A stretch of 21,877 nt of DNA from GCA-2686265 sp036010965 (GCA_036010965.1 DASCMO010000002.1:1-21877), one strand, 5' to 3'. Shown: positions 7,827 to 16,285, counted from the stretch's first letter. Made by a program: numbers and translations. Notes: generated by a model from the sequence alone, not told the origin.

Positions 7827-9467
7827 CCGCACTCCGTCGGCATCCTCCAGCTGGGGAGCTGTCAGCGGGTAGGGATACTGGGGTGGGGTGAAGCCCTCCC
7901 TGCGTTCGAGGGGCCAGGACAGGACGCCGCAGCGCTCAGCCCAGGCCTCGTAGGCTGCGCTCAGGCTGGCGACGCGCTCGGGTTGACTGTCCGCGAGGTC
8001 CGTCGTCTCGCTGCGGTCGGCGGAGAGGTCGTAGAGTTCCCAGGGCCTGGCGTGGCGGGCGACGAGCTTCCACTGGCCCTCTCGAACGGCGCGGTTCCCC
8101 TCGTGCTCGAAGAAGATGGGTGACGGTCGCTCGAGCTCTTCGCCTCTGAACAGGGGAAGCAGGGAGATGCCCTCCAGGGGTCCGATCTCGTTCCCGCCGT
8201 GGCGCTCTGGGTAGCGGGCTCCGGCGAGGTCGAAGAGGGTCGCTGCGACGTCGATCAGGTGGCAGGGCTCAGGCTGGATCGTTCCCCTGGCCTCGATGCC
8301 CGACGGCCAGTGGGCGATGAAGGGGGAGGCGATCCCACCTTCGTGCACCCAGTGCTTGTACATCCGAAAGGGCGTGTTCGAGGCGTTGGCCCAGCCCTTG
8401 CCGTAGGTCAAGAAGTAGCCCTCGCGACCGCCGACCATCTCGTCGGGGCTTCCGCCCATCAGACCACCCTCGGCGCAGCCGCCGTTGTCGGCGAAGAACA
8501 GGATGAGTGTGTCGTCCAGCTCTCCCAGCTCCTCGAGCGTCTCGATCAGACGTCCGACGTTCTGGTCGAGGCGGTCGACCATCGCAGCGTAGATCGCCAT
8601 GCGGTGGGCCAGGGCGCTGCGGCGTTCGGGGTTCGTCTGGGACCATGGCTTCACGTCGAGAGGGGACAGCTCGCAGTCGGCGTGGAGGATGCCCAGCTGC
8701 TTCATGCGCTCGAAGCGGCCTTCTCGGACGGGTTCCCAGCCCGTGTCGTACTTGCCCTGGTAGCGTTCGATGTCCTCGGCCGGGGCGTGCACGGGCCAGT
8801 GCGGGGCGGTGAAGGCGAGGTAGAGCAGGAAGGGATCTTCGCTGCGCTCGCGCGACTCCCGTACGAAGGAGACGGCGGCGTCGGTGAAGGAGTCGGATGA
8901 ATAGAAATCCTCACCGGGTGAGACGGGCCGGCGGCCCTCGACGAGCAACTTGTCCGGGTGTGGCTGGAAGTGGTTGCTAGCGCCACGGATGAGCCCGTAG
9001 AAGCGCTCGAAACCGCGGTCCAGGGGCCACATGCCGCTGAAGGTACCCACGTGCCACTTGCCCGCCATCAGGGTCCGGTAGCCTGCAGCCGCCAGCACCT
9101 CGGCGAAGGTCAGGGAGGTGCGGTTGAGCTCTCCGGTGTACGCCGGGTAGCCGAAGTCCTGGCCCCGTTGGCCGCTCTCGCTGGTCATCCAGCCGACGCC
9201 GGCCTGATGGGCGTAGCGTCCTGTGAGCAGTGAGGCCCGCGTCGGGCAGCAGCGACCCGTGTTGTAGAACTGCGTCAGGCGAACTCCGTTCGCAGCCAGG
9301 CGGTCGAGGTTGGGCGTTGCGATCTCTCCACCGAAGCAGCCGATGTCGCTGTAGCCCATGTCGTCGGCCATGATGACGACCAGATTGGGCCGTGCGCTGG
9401 ACTCCGAGCCGAGGGCGCCGGTCAGGGCCGAGAGCGCCAACGCCAAGGGTAGGATCAGAGTGGACAT
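7818..9467 (-). CDS. Secreted formylglycine-dependent arylsulfatase
   Basis: The 549-residue protein has a signal peptide (MSTLILPLALALSALTGALG) and the full alkaline-phosphatase-superfamily sulfatase layout. The metal site is MADDMGYSDIGCFGG (D35, D36). The maturation motif CCPTRASLLTGR carries C-x-P-T-R, so C73 should be oxidised to formylglycine. The family hallmarks TPNLDRLAANGVRLTQFY and AGKWHVG are present, and later FFADNGG supplies metal ligands. Sulfatases of this type hydrolyse sulfate esters on glycans or small aromatics, and marine planctomycetes encode very many. Substrate cannot be fixed from sequence alone. The start ATG 9467 begins the signal peptide, with AAGG about 9 nt before it; the upstream in-frame extension to 9590 is non-homologous. 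The length is normal for the family. Its placement beside two glycan-processing genes suggests a shared sulfated or acetylated polysaccharide target. Confidence 0.94.
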   Translation of the reverse strand: MSTLILPLALALSALTGALGSESSARPNLVVIMADDMGYSDIGCFGGEIATPNLDRLAANGVRLTQFYNTGRCCPTRASLLTGRYAHQAGVGWMTSESGQRGQDFGYPAYTGELNRTSLTFAEVLAAAGYRTLMAGKWHVGTFSGMWPLDRGFERFYGLIRGASNHFQPHPDKLLVEGRRPVSPGEDFYSSDSFTDAAVSFVRESRERSEDPFLLYLAFTAPHWPVHAPAEDIERYQGKYDTGWEPVREGRFERMKQLGILHADCELSPLDVKPWSQTNPERRSALAHRMAIYAAMVDRLDQNVGRLIETLEELGELDDTLILFFADNGGCAEGGLMGGSPDEMVGGREGYFLTYGKGWANASNTPFRMYKHWVHEGGIASPFIAHWPSGIEARGTIQPEPCHLIDVAATLFDLAGARYPERHGGNEIGPLEGISLLPLFRGEELERPSPIFFEHEGNRAVREGQWKLVARHARPWELYDLSADRSETTDLADSQPERVASLSAAYEAWAERCGVLSWPLERREGFTPPQYPYPLTAPQLEDADGVRER

Positions 9468-9734
9468 GGATTTGGGCCTTGAGCGCTGGGAGGGAATCCG
9501 GCAGGGGAGAGGGAGGATATCACCCCCCAGGCTCGAATCGGGAGTGAGCGAGATCGTGTGAGAGGGAGGCGCCCGAGTTGGAGGCGGCACCTACTGGCAG
9601 GGGGTCGAGGGTAGACATGACCCCATCCTTCCCCGGCTATTCACGGAACCTGCCCAGGGCATGCGAGTTGGTTTATGGTGGTATTCGTGCACGGTTGACA
9701 GCACATCCCCGACCCTGACGCTCTTCCGGAGGCG
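9468..9734. promoter_or_regulatory. Divergent intergenic region with purine-rich direct repeats
   Basis: This 267-bp spacer lies between the sulfatase and DUF1800 genes. It holds the 10-bp direct repeat GAGAGGGAGG at 9507-9516 and 9560-9569, in a purine-rich tract near the sulfatase side. TTGACA occurs at 9695-9700 but has no matching -10 at usual spacing before the DUF1800 start, so it is only a hint of a promoter. Confidence 0.3.
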
Positions 9735-11303
9735 ATGTTGGAGCAAACGACGATGAATGGAATCAGTGACGAGCCTCTGTCCCACGCCGGGGAAGATCGA
9801 GAGCGGGGGGAGGCTTCCTGGAATCGACGGGGACTCTTCACCAGCCTCGTTGGTGCACTCAGCGCACGGGCCGCGGCGGCGCAATCACCGCCAGGGGTAG
9901 GGACGGCGCGCGGAAATCGACGGGACGAGTTCTATTACATCGTCAATCACGCGACCTTCGGGTACACGCCTCAGGAATACGCGATGGCGTTACAGCTCGG
10001 CTATGACGCCTGGCTCGACCGTCAGCTGAGCCCGGCCCAGATCCCCGATCTCGAGCTGGATCAGATCCTGGCCGGGTTCCCGACCCTCAACATGAGCTAC
10101 GCCGAGCTCCTCGAGGGGTACGGGCCCAACGGCAATCAGGGGCAGCCTCAGGACGTGAGCCGGGACCTGACCTACGCCCGCATCCACAGGGCGATCAAAT
10201 CCAACCGACAATTGCTCGAGCGCATGGTCGACTTCTGGGCCGACCACGTGAACGTGCCGCATAGCGATACCCCCCTGCGACTCCTCCGGACGGTCTACGA
10301 CCGGGTGGTCATCCGCGAACACGCCCTGGGCTTCTTCCCCGACCTGCTCATGGCCTCGGCCAAGAGCGCGGGGATGCTCCATTACCTCAACGGAATGGAG
10401 AACGTAGCGGCGGCGCCCAACGAGAACTACGCCCGCGAGGTGATGGAGCTTCACACTCTGGGAGTAGACGGCGGATACAACGAGAATGACATCCAGGAGC
10501 TGGCGCGCTGCTTCACGGGCTGGTCGACCTACCCGTTCGACCACCCCCTGTTCGGTGAGTTTCTCTTCCAGCCGCAGGAGCATGACTTTGGCTCGAAGAC
10601 CGTCATGGGCCAGAACATCCCGGCCGGCGGGGGGGTGAGCGACGGGGAGTTCATGCTGAATTTCCTGGCCCTGCACCCCAACACAGCACAGTACGTCTCG
10701 CGCGAGCTGGCATCCTTCCTGCTCGATTACGAGCCGCCCCAGGCCATGGTGGACGCCGCCGCGGCCACATTCCTCGCCACAGGCGGGCACATGCGGGAGG
10801 TCGTGCGCGTCATCCTCGACCGCCAGTGGATCGACGCCGTGGACCCCTGGGGATCGCCCAAGCTACGCCGGCCGATGCACTTCGCATGCAACGTCCTTCG
10901 TACGCCCGGCCTGGTCGTGGTGGGGGTGCAGGGTGTGGCTCAGACCCTCGAGCTCCTCGGTCACTACCCCTTCCGCTGGCCGGCACCCGACGGCTATCCC
11001 GACGACCTGGAGACCTGGGGCACGGGCGTCCTACCACGCTGGGAGCTCGCGTTCCGCGCATTCGGAGGGAGCTTACCTGGCGTCAACGCTCCTGCCGGCC
11101 TGCTCTTCAACGCCCTGGGCCAGCCAACACCCTCCAACCTGGTCGAGCGTGCCGCCGAGATGATGGCCGGCCGCAACCTTGTGGCTGGAGAACTCGCCGA
11201 GGTGGAGGCGTTCGTTCAATCGGGGATCCTGGGCAAGGGCGAGGCGCTGATGCGCAATGTTCTGGCCCTCTTGGCCACGTGCCCTTCCTATCAGTACCTG
11301 TGA
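9735..11303 (+). CDS. DUF1800 protein with twin-arginine-type leader
   Basis: The 522-residue protein belongs to the DUF1800 family. This is seen from FYYIVNHATFGYTPQEY (~66-82), the WADHVNV segment, APNENYAREVMELHTLGVDG and DIQELARCFTGW, which are the family's strongest blocks. The N-terminal region has WNRRGLFTSLVGALSARAAAAQ, a twin-arginine plus hydrophobic segment ending in a plausible AxA-type cleavage site, so export by Tat is likely. DUF1800 genes are typically adjacent to DUF1501 genes, as here, with 17 bp between. Their biochemical role is not established; the conserved pairing suggests a joint exported function. The start is uncertain. ATG 9735 has GGAGG only 2 nt upstream, while in-frame ATG 9753 has TTGGAG about 9 nt upstream, and both keep the leader. 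Confidence 0.9.
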   Translation: MLEQTTMNGISDEPLSHAGEDRERGEASWNRRGLFTSLVGALSARAAAAQSPPGVGTARGNRRDEFYYIVNHATFGYTPQEYAMALQLGYDAWLDRQLSPAQIPDLELDQILAGFPTLNMSYAELLEGYGPNGNQGQPQDVSRDLTYARIHRAIKSNRQLLERMVDFWADHVNVPHSDTPLRLLRTVYDRVVIREHALGFFPDLLMASAKSAGMLHYLNGMENVAAAPNENYAREVMELHTLGVDGGYNENDIQELARCFTGWSTYPFDHPLFGEFLFQPQEHDFGSKTVMGQNIPAGGGVSDGEFMLNFLALHPNTAQYVSRELASFLLDYEPPQAMVDAAAATFLATGGHMREVVRVILDRQWIDAVDPWGSPKLRRPMHFACNVLRTPGLVVVGVQGVAQTLELLGHYPFRWPAPDGYPDDLETWGTGVLPRWELAFRAFGGSLPGVNAPAGLLFNALGQPTPSNLVERAAEMMAGRNLVAGELAEVEAFVQSGILGKGEALMRNVLALLATCPSYQYL

Positions 11304-11320
11304 GCCGCGGAGGAACGACG

Positions 11321-12610
11321 ATGAGAGCACAGCAACCGACAAGGCACGAGGACGGCTGCGGCGCCTGCGGGGAATTCCAGCACCTGTCGCGGCGCGGCTT
11401 CCTGGGCGCCTCGGCCGCCGTGGGCGCGGCGAGCATGACGAGCCTGGCTTTTGGCGGCGGGCGTGGGGGAGGAGCGAACCGTGACACTCTGGTGGTGGTC
11501 TTCCTGCGCGGCGGGATGGACGGCCTGACGGCCGTCGTCCCCCACGGTGATCCCGACCTCTACACGGCCAGACCGACTTTGGCGGTCCCCGCGCCCGGGC
11601 AGACCAACGGGGCCCTGGACCTGGACGGGTTCTTCGGCCTCGCGCCAGCCTGCGCCCCACTGCTTCCGATATACCGCGACGGGGACCTGGCCATCGTGCA
11701 CGCCACAGGCTCCACCGATCCCACCCGGAGCCACTTCTCCGCCATGCGTTTCATGGAGACGGCCACGCCCAACATGGGCCAGACGAGCATCAGCGACGGA
11801 TGGTTGGGCCGTCACCTGCAGACCAGCGCGCCCCTCGGCGCTGGCGACCTGCGGGCCATGGCACTCCAGGCGACCCTCACTCGCACCCTGGCGGGAGGCC
11901 CCGGGGCCCTGCCGGTCAAGGATCCCGCCAACTTCAACTTCCCCGGTCCCCAGGATGTCGCGGGCGCACTGCGTGATGTGATCGAGGCCATCTACGCGAA
12001 CGCCGCGGAGCCCCTGGCCGGGGCCGCCCAGTCGAGCATGGGGGCCATCGACCTCCTGGCCACGGTGGACTTCGAGAACTACCAACCCGAGAACGGCGCC
12101 GTCTACTCCGGCGACTCCTTCGGCCAGGGACTGGTCTCGACCGCTGCGATGATCAAGGCGGACATCGGCCTGGAATGCGTGGAGCTCGACATCACCGGGT
12201 GGGATCACCACTCGGCCATGGGACCCATCGATGGGACCCTGGCGGGGATGCTTGCCAACCTCTCCGAGGGCCTGGCAGCCTTCCACACCGACCTCGGCAG
12301 CGACTGGATGGACCGCGTGACCCTACTGGTCATGACGGAGTTCGGTCGACGTGTCGCCGAGAACGGCAGCGCCGGGACCGACCACGGTCACGGGGGCGTG
12401 ATGTTCGTCCTCGGTGGCCACGCCAACGGCGGTCAGGTCCACACCCAGTGGCCGGGCCTCGACCCGGCCAGTCTGGGCAACGGAGACCTGCCCATCACCA
12501 CCGACTACCGGGACGTTCTCGCCGAGATTGTCGCACTGCGCCTGCGGAACCCTTCTCTGGCCGAGATCTTCCCGCAGCACACGCCCCAGTTTCCGGGCAT
12601 CGTCACCTGA
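11321..12610 (+). CDS. DUF1501 protein with Tat signal
   Basis: This 429-residue protein belongs to the DUF1501 family, related to the alkaline phosphatase/sulfatase fold. It has a good Tat signal, SRRGFLGASAAVGAASMTSL, preceded by an unusual CGACG. Family blocks include LVVVFLRGGMDGLTAVVPHG, SHFSAMRFMETATP, WDHHSAMGP and VMTEFGRRVAEN followed by TDHGHGGVMFVLGG. ATG 11321 is well supported: GGAGGAA (11309-11315) sits 5 nt upstream. The frame is open further upstream to 10826, but that part overlaps the DUF1800 gene in another frame and is not real. It follows DUF1800 by 17 bp and should be co-transcribed with it. Function is unproven for the family; the His/Asp-rich C-terminal motifs suggest a metal site. 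It is probably periplasmic or surface-located. A strong hairpin begins 10 bp after the stop. Confidence 0.93.
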   Translation: MRAQQPTRHEDGCGACGEFQHLSRRGFLGASAAVGAASMTSLAFGGGRGGGANRDTLVVVFLRGGMDGLTAVVPHGDPDLYTARPTLAVPAPGQTNGALDLDGFFGLAPACAPLLPIYRDGDLAIVHATGSTDPTRSHFSAMRFMETATPNMGQTSISDGWLGRHLQTSAPLGAGDLRAMALQATLTRTLAGGPGALPVKDPANFNFPGPQDVAGALRDVIEAIYANAAEPLAGAAQSSMGAIDLLATVDFENYQPENGAVYSGDSFGQGLVSTAAMIKADIGLECVELDITGWDHHSAMGPIDGTLAGMLANLSEGLAAFHTDLGSDWMDRVTLLVMTEFGRRVAENGSAGTDHGHGGVMFVLGGHANGGQVHTQWPGLDPASLGNGDLPITTDYRDVLAEIVALRLRNPSLAEIFPQHTPQFPGIVT

Positions 12611-12620
12611 GCCATGCGAC

Positions 12621-12638
12621 CCCGCCGCGATCGGCGGG
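12621..12638 (+). terminator. Perfect GC hairpin after the DUF1800-DUF1501 pair
   Basis: CCCGCCG (12621-12627) and CGGCGGG (12632-12638) form a perfect 7-bp stem with the loop CGAT. It starts 10 bp after the DUF1501 stop and 69 bp before the next start. The tail ATAGGGTTAGG is not T-rich, so it may reduce rather than fully stop transcription into the next gene. Confidence 0.5.
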
Positions 12639-12707
12639 ATAGGGTTAGGATGGACTCTGAAGGCTGGCGGCGAGCCGGTGTTGCGGAGTGGTCCAGAAGC
12701 GATAGCC

Positions 12708-13841
12708 ATGATGAACACACCCTGGAAAACAGACCTCCCCCGCGTGCGCAGCCCGCGGCCCCTCCTGCTCCTCGCGGCGCTCGCGCTCTTTTGCGTCTCG
12801 GCTCGCGCCGACGTGCTGGACGTGATCGCTGACCGCGACAACACGATGTACGAGGACAACGGTGGGACCAACAGCAACGGCCAGGGCGATTTCATCTTCG
12901 CGGGAACCCAGGCCTCTCATGGATTGGCCCGACGCGCGCTGGTGCGCTTCGATGTGAGTTCCATCCCCTCCGGCGCCACGGTGCACTCGGCTGCGGTCAG
13001 CTTGCGCCTATCCATGACAATCTCGGGTTCCCAGCCGATCGCCATGCACCGCCTCGTCGCCGACTGGGGCGAGGGTGCTTCGGACGCGCCCGGCCAGGAG
13101 GGCGGCGGTGCGCCGGCGGCCCCGGGGGACGCCACCTGGCTCTCGGCCTTCCATCCTTCCACACCCTGGCTGCAGCAAGGCGGGGACTTCGAGCCGACCG
13201 CCAGTGCCGAGACCCTGGTGGGCAGCACCTTCGCCGTCTACACCTGGGCCGATGCTGGGCTGGCGGCAGACGTGCAAGCCTGGATCGACGGGGCCGCGAC
13301 CAACCATGGCTGGGTCTTCAAGCACGCCGACGAGCTGGCGCCCGGCACGGCCAAGCGCTTCAACAGCCGACACCACTCCCAGGTCGCTCAGCGACCGCGC
13401 CTGGTCGTGGACTACACGCCCGCTTGCGGCAACGTGACCAGCTACTGCTCATCGAACTCCAACTCGACGGGACAGGCTGCGCTGCTCTCGGTCGCCGGAG
13501 CCCCTTCGGTAAGTGGCGGGCCCCTGGATTTCCTGGCCGGGCCGGTCCCCGACCAGCCCGGGATCGTGTACTTCGGTGGCGGCCAGGTGAACGGCGGAGC
13601 AGGCGTCCCATTTGGCAACGGCATGCGTTGCGTGAACGCGGGAGCAGCGAGCGTCTATCGCCTGCCGGTCGCCGTGGCCTCGGGCAACCTGCTCGTCGCC
13701 ACCCTGGATTTCGGTGCCGTGCCGGGCAGCAACGTCCTGGCCGGGAGCGTCTGGAACTTCCAGGCCTGGTATCGGGACCCGGTCAGTGGCGGCGCGGGCT
13801 TCGACCTCTCCGACGCCCTGACCGTGACCTTCTGCCCCTGA
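12708..13841 (+). CDS. Exported DNRLRE-type surface protein with C-terminal Cys/Gly cassette
   Basis: The 377-residue product has a signal peptide (RPLLLLAALALFCVSARA). Residues ~35-237 resemble DNRLRE-type beta domains found on large surface proteins: DVIADRDNTMYEDNGG, ARRALVRFDVSSIPSGATVH, SAAVSLRL, then WADAGLAADVQAWIDG and FNSRHH ... PRLVVDYTP. Residues ~239-377 are a divergent copy of the cassette seen in two other genes here. The usual CFGDGSG start is reduced to CGNVTSYCSSNSNS, but VNGGAGVPFGNGMRC, WYRDPVSGG and FDLSDALTVTFCP are kept. The start may be ATG 12708 or 12711; both give the same leader and have only a weak AGAAG upstream. It converges with the next gene across 9 bp. It is probably secreted or surface-bound, and the ligand is unknown. 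Confidence 0.85.
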   Translation: MMNTPWKTDLPRVRSPRPLLLLAALALFCVSARADVLDVIADRDNTMYEDNGGTNSNGQGDFIFAGTQASHGLARRALVRFDVSSIPSGATVHSAAVSLRLSMTISGSQPIAMHRLVADWGEGASDAPGQEGGGAPAAPGDATWLSAFHPSTPWLQQGGDFEPTASAETLVGSTFAVYTWADAGLAADVQAWIDGAATNHGWVFKHADELAPGTAKRFNSRHHSQVAQRPRLVVDYTPACGNVTSYCSSNSNSTGQAALLSVAGAPSVSGGPLDFLAGPVPDQPGIVYFGGGQVNGGAGVPFGNGMRCVNAGAASVYRLPVAVASGNLLVATLDFGAVPGSNVLAGSVWNFQAWYRDPVSGGAGFDLSDALTVTFCP

Positions 13842-13850
13842 CGACACGCG

Positions 13851-14930
13851 CTAGTAGTCGACCTGTACTCCGTTGGAGAGGTTGAAGGTCTGGCCGCAGG
13901 GAGAGCCTGCCGGATCGCGGTACCAGCCCTGGTACGTGCGGTTCTCACCGGGTGCGCCGCCACCGCCATTCTCCTGCACGGTCCCGGTCAGGGTGGCCTG
14001 GCCGCTGGCGTCGATGCCCTCGACACCGAGGCGCACGACCGAGCCGCCTGCACAACGGAGCCCGTCGCCGAAGACGACTCCGTTCCCGCCGTTGATGGCG
14101 TTGAGGCCCTGGAAGAAGAGCATCGGCTGGCCGGGGGTGCCCTGGGAGAAGACCAGGAGCACGCCGTCGAGGTCGCCGGCGGCTTCGAGCCGGGCGCCGG
14201 CGGCGAAGGTCCCATTGCCGCAGCCGTTGCCCGAGCCCCCGGCGTTGCCGCAGGGGCACGTCGTACCAGAGCCGTCGCCGAAGCAGAAGGCCGCGCCCAC
14301 GGGGCTCGGGATGACCTCGACGAGGCAGCCAGAGCCCCCGTCTGAGACCACCGTGACGTTGCCGTCCACGACAGCCGGGGCGCCGTCCACGCTGACCTTG
14401 TGCAGGTGCTCGGTGATGAAGTCCACCACGGTCTCGTTGGTACAGGCCAGCAGCGCTCCGTAGGTCAGGTCGATGGTCGAGCCGTTGATGGGCGTGCTCG
14501 AACCGGCGAGGTGTGCAGCGCTCTCCTCGTCGATGGTCATGTGACAGCCGGCATTGATGAAGTAGGTCGCTAGGTCGCCACCGTGTTTGACCTGGATCAG
14601 GGGGCCCGTGCTGCTGCCGGCCTCACCGCTGATACCATCGTTGTTGGAGGTGAAGACGGTCGAGTTGTCGATCGTCATCGTGTACCCGTCGGCCACCTTG
14701 AAGTTGGACTGAGTGCCGGCGACGAAGACGTCGATGGGAGAGGGCGCATCGACGATCAGCACGTTGTCGGGGATCGCGACGCCCGGATCGACCTGGGTCA
14801 CCGTCGAGCTGGAGAGATCCCAGTTGGCCTCGTCGAAGATGTCGTCGCTGATCGCTCCCACCCAGACTATGTCAGCCCGTGCCGGGAGGGGGATGAGGGC
14901 GACGATGAGCGGGAGGGCGAGGGCGCGCAT
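13851..14930 (-). CDS. Exported beta-rich surface protein with C-terminal Cys/Gly cassette
   Basis: This 359-residue protein has a signal peptide (MRALALPLIVALIPLPARA). Its N-terminal half begins DIVWVGAISDDIFDEANWD, a pattern common at the start of autotransporter-like or PEP-CTERM-like beta-helix proteins. It continues with short beta-strand repeats rich in Thr, Ser, Asp and Gly (VADGYTMTIDNSTVFTSNND). The cassette occupies residues ~215-359 and is the most complete copy here: FCFGDGSGTTCPCGN, GTPGQPMLFFQG, AINGGNGVVFGDGLRC, YQGWYRDPAGSPCG, and the end FNLSNGVQVDY. ATG 14930 was chosen because it starts the signal peptide; no good Shine-Dalgarno is visible, and a longer frame reaches 15005 without homology. 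It is the last of three minus-strand genes (lipoprotein, SGNH hydrolase, this) and may share their transcript. Role: probably surface structure or adhesion, by inference only. Confidence 0.85.
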   Translation of the reverse strand: MRALALPLIVALIPLPARADIVWVGAISDDIFDEANWDLSSSTVTQVDPGVAIPDNVLIVDAPSPIDVFVAGTQSNFKVADGYTMTIDNSTVFTSNNDGISGEAGSSTGPLIQVKHGGDLATYFINAGCHMTIDEESAAHLAGSSTPINGSTIDLTYGALLACTNETVVDFITEHLHKVSVDGAPAVVDGNVTVVSDGGSGCLVEVIPSPVGAAFCFGDGSGTTCPCGNAGGSGNGCGNGTFAAGARLEAAGDLDGVLLVFSQGTPGQPMLFFQGLNAINGGNGVVFGDGLRCAGGSVVRLGVEGIDASGQATLTGTVQENGGGGAPGENRTYQGWYRDPAGSPCGQTFNLSNGVQVDY

Positions 14931-15039
14931 GTTCGAGTCCGTTTCTTTGTGGACCGGAGGGCCGGTGTGGTGCGGACGACCGCCGGTCCTGGAGCGAGGT
15001 TCCACCTACACCATAGTCGGGAAAGCCGCCGCGTGGGGC

Positions 15040-16230
15040 TCAGTGCCCCTCGGAAGCGGCCTGCACCAGGGGGAGCAGCGTACGGGCGACGAGCGCGTGG
15101 CCGGCCAGGTTGAGGTGCGAATCGGTCTCCCAGTAGAGCCGCTCGTCGCTGGCGCGAAACAGGGGGCGCAGGTCGAGGGTCGGGATGGCGAGGGCGTCGC
15201 AGCGCGCCAGCCAGGCGTCGGCGATGCGATCGGCGGGATCGGTCTCGCCTGCGTGCTCGCCCATGTGGGCGTCGCGGGAGGCGATCAGGTCGCGGTGCCG
15301 CCGCGGCTGTCCCACCAGAGGGCCCGGCAGGTAGACGAAGACCAGGGCGCAGCCGGCCTCGTCGCAGATCTCGAGCATGCGCCGGCTGACGGCCGTGGCG
15401 GTCTGGACCGCCAGGTCCACGTCCTCGGGGTTGTTCAGGAAGTAGGCGAGCTGGACCATCTCCTGGGACTCGATGCCGCTGCCGTGTACGCCCGCGCGCA
15501 CGAAGGTGCGCATCGTGAAGGGCTCCCGTATCGGCGGCGGCCGACGACGGAAGTAGCGCTGGAACTTGATCGCCCCCGAGAAGTCGTTTCCGCCGTAGAC
15601 CGCCACGACGAACACGTCTGGCTCGAGCTCTCTGTAGCGTTCGAGGACGCCCAGGTAGTGGTAGAAGGTGTAGCCGCCTGAACCGGCGTTCAAGACCTCG
15701 ACAGTCTTCCCCGAAGCGTCGAGGCGCAGCAGGTCAGAGAGGCGCCCGCTGAAGGAGTCGTCGTTGGAGCACACCCCGTCGGTGTGGGAGTCGCCGGTCA
15801 CCAGGACGCGCAGGTTCGCCGCGGGGACGAGGGGTTCGGCGTCGTTGCGCATGCCGAGGGAGTTCGAGCGCACCCAGAAACCACCCTCGGGATGCTCGGC
15901 GAAGGTCCGCCAGTTGTTCACTCCACCCTCGCGGCGGTAGAACATCACCGGATCGGGCACCATACCCTCGCGCACGCGCTGGAAGATGCGCATCAGTTCG
16001 GCGCGATCCTCCTCGCCCATCACGAGCAGGCCTGCCTCGGACTCCACCTGCCCCGCGCGCGCGCGCTCACGCAAGAGCTCGTCGAAGCGCTGGGCGTGAT
16101 CGATGACGGCCACCGTGTCGCCCTCGGTCGCACCTCGCAGGGCCAGCCACGCGCCGGCCGCTCCCATGGCCAGGGTGGCGCTGACGCCGGCGGCTGCCCA
16201 GCGCTGCCACGAATGGGGCGAGGAGCTCAT
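15040..16230 (-). CDS. Membrane-anchored SGNH/GDSL-type hydrolase
   Basis: The 396-residue product has a single N-terminal hydrophobic anchor (WAAAGVSATLAMGAAGAWLA, residues ~10-30) and then an SGNH hydrolase domain. Block I is RVLVTGDSHTDGVCSND, with nucleophile Ser148. Block III is VYGGNDFSGA, with Asn215. The C-terminal catalytic pair is in TDSHLNLAGHALVA (Asp370, His372). Such enzymes are esterases or O-acyltransferase partners acting on surface glycans or lipids; AlgX/AlgJ-like acetylation proteins share this fold, but the exact activity is not readable. ATG 16230 starts the anchor; only a weak AGGTTCC precedes it. It lies 55 bp downstream of the lipoprotein gene on the same strand. A GGGGC-TCAGT-GCCCC hairpin (15035-15049) covers its stop codon. 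Closeness to a PKS raises the possibility of acting on its product, but this is only inference. Confidence 0.87.
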   Translation of the reverse strand: MSSSPHSWQRWAAAGVSATLAMGAAGAWLALRGATEGDTVAVIDHAQRFDELLRERARAGQVESEAGLLVMGEEDRAELMRIFQRVREGMVPDPVMFYRREGGVNNWRTFAEHPEGGFWVRSNSLGMRNDAEPLVPAANLRVLVTGDSHTDGVCSNDDSFSGRLSDLLRLDASGKTVEVLNAGSGGYTFYHYLGVLERYRELEPDVFVVAVYGGNDFSGAIKFQRYFRRRPPPIREPFTMRTFVRAGVHGSGIESQEMVQLAYFLNNPEDVDLAVQTATAVSRRMLEICDEAGCALVFVYLPGPLVGQPRRHRDLIASRDAHMGEHAGETDPADRIADAWLARCDALAIPTLDLRPLFRASDERLYWETDSHLNLAGHALVARTLLPLVQAASEGH

Positions 16231-16285
16231 GGGCGGGGAACCTACCAGATCGCGTGGCGCTCGGGAGGGACGCGGTTCCGGCCAC

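Noticed and set aside
9695..9723. TTGACA as a sigma-70 promoter for DUF1800
   Set aside because: No -10-like hexamer lies 15-19 bp downstream, so it is kept only as a remark in the intergenic entry.
10826..11320. N-terminal extension of the DUF1501 frame
   Set aside because: It overlaps the DUF1800 coding region in another frame; a strong Shine-Dalgarno and a Tat leader mark ATG 11321.
12414..12707. N-terminal extension of the DNRLRE-protein frame
   Set aside because: It overlaps the conserved DUF1501 C-terminus and passes through the hairpin at 12621-12638. The signal peptide starts at 12708.
14931..14940. GTTCGAGTCC, resembling a tRNA T-arm
   Set aside because: No acceptor, D or anticodon stem can be built around it, and it abuts the start codon of a minus-strand gene.
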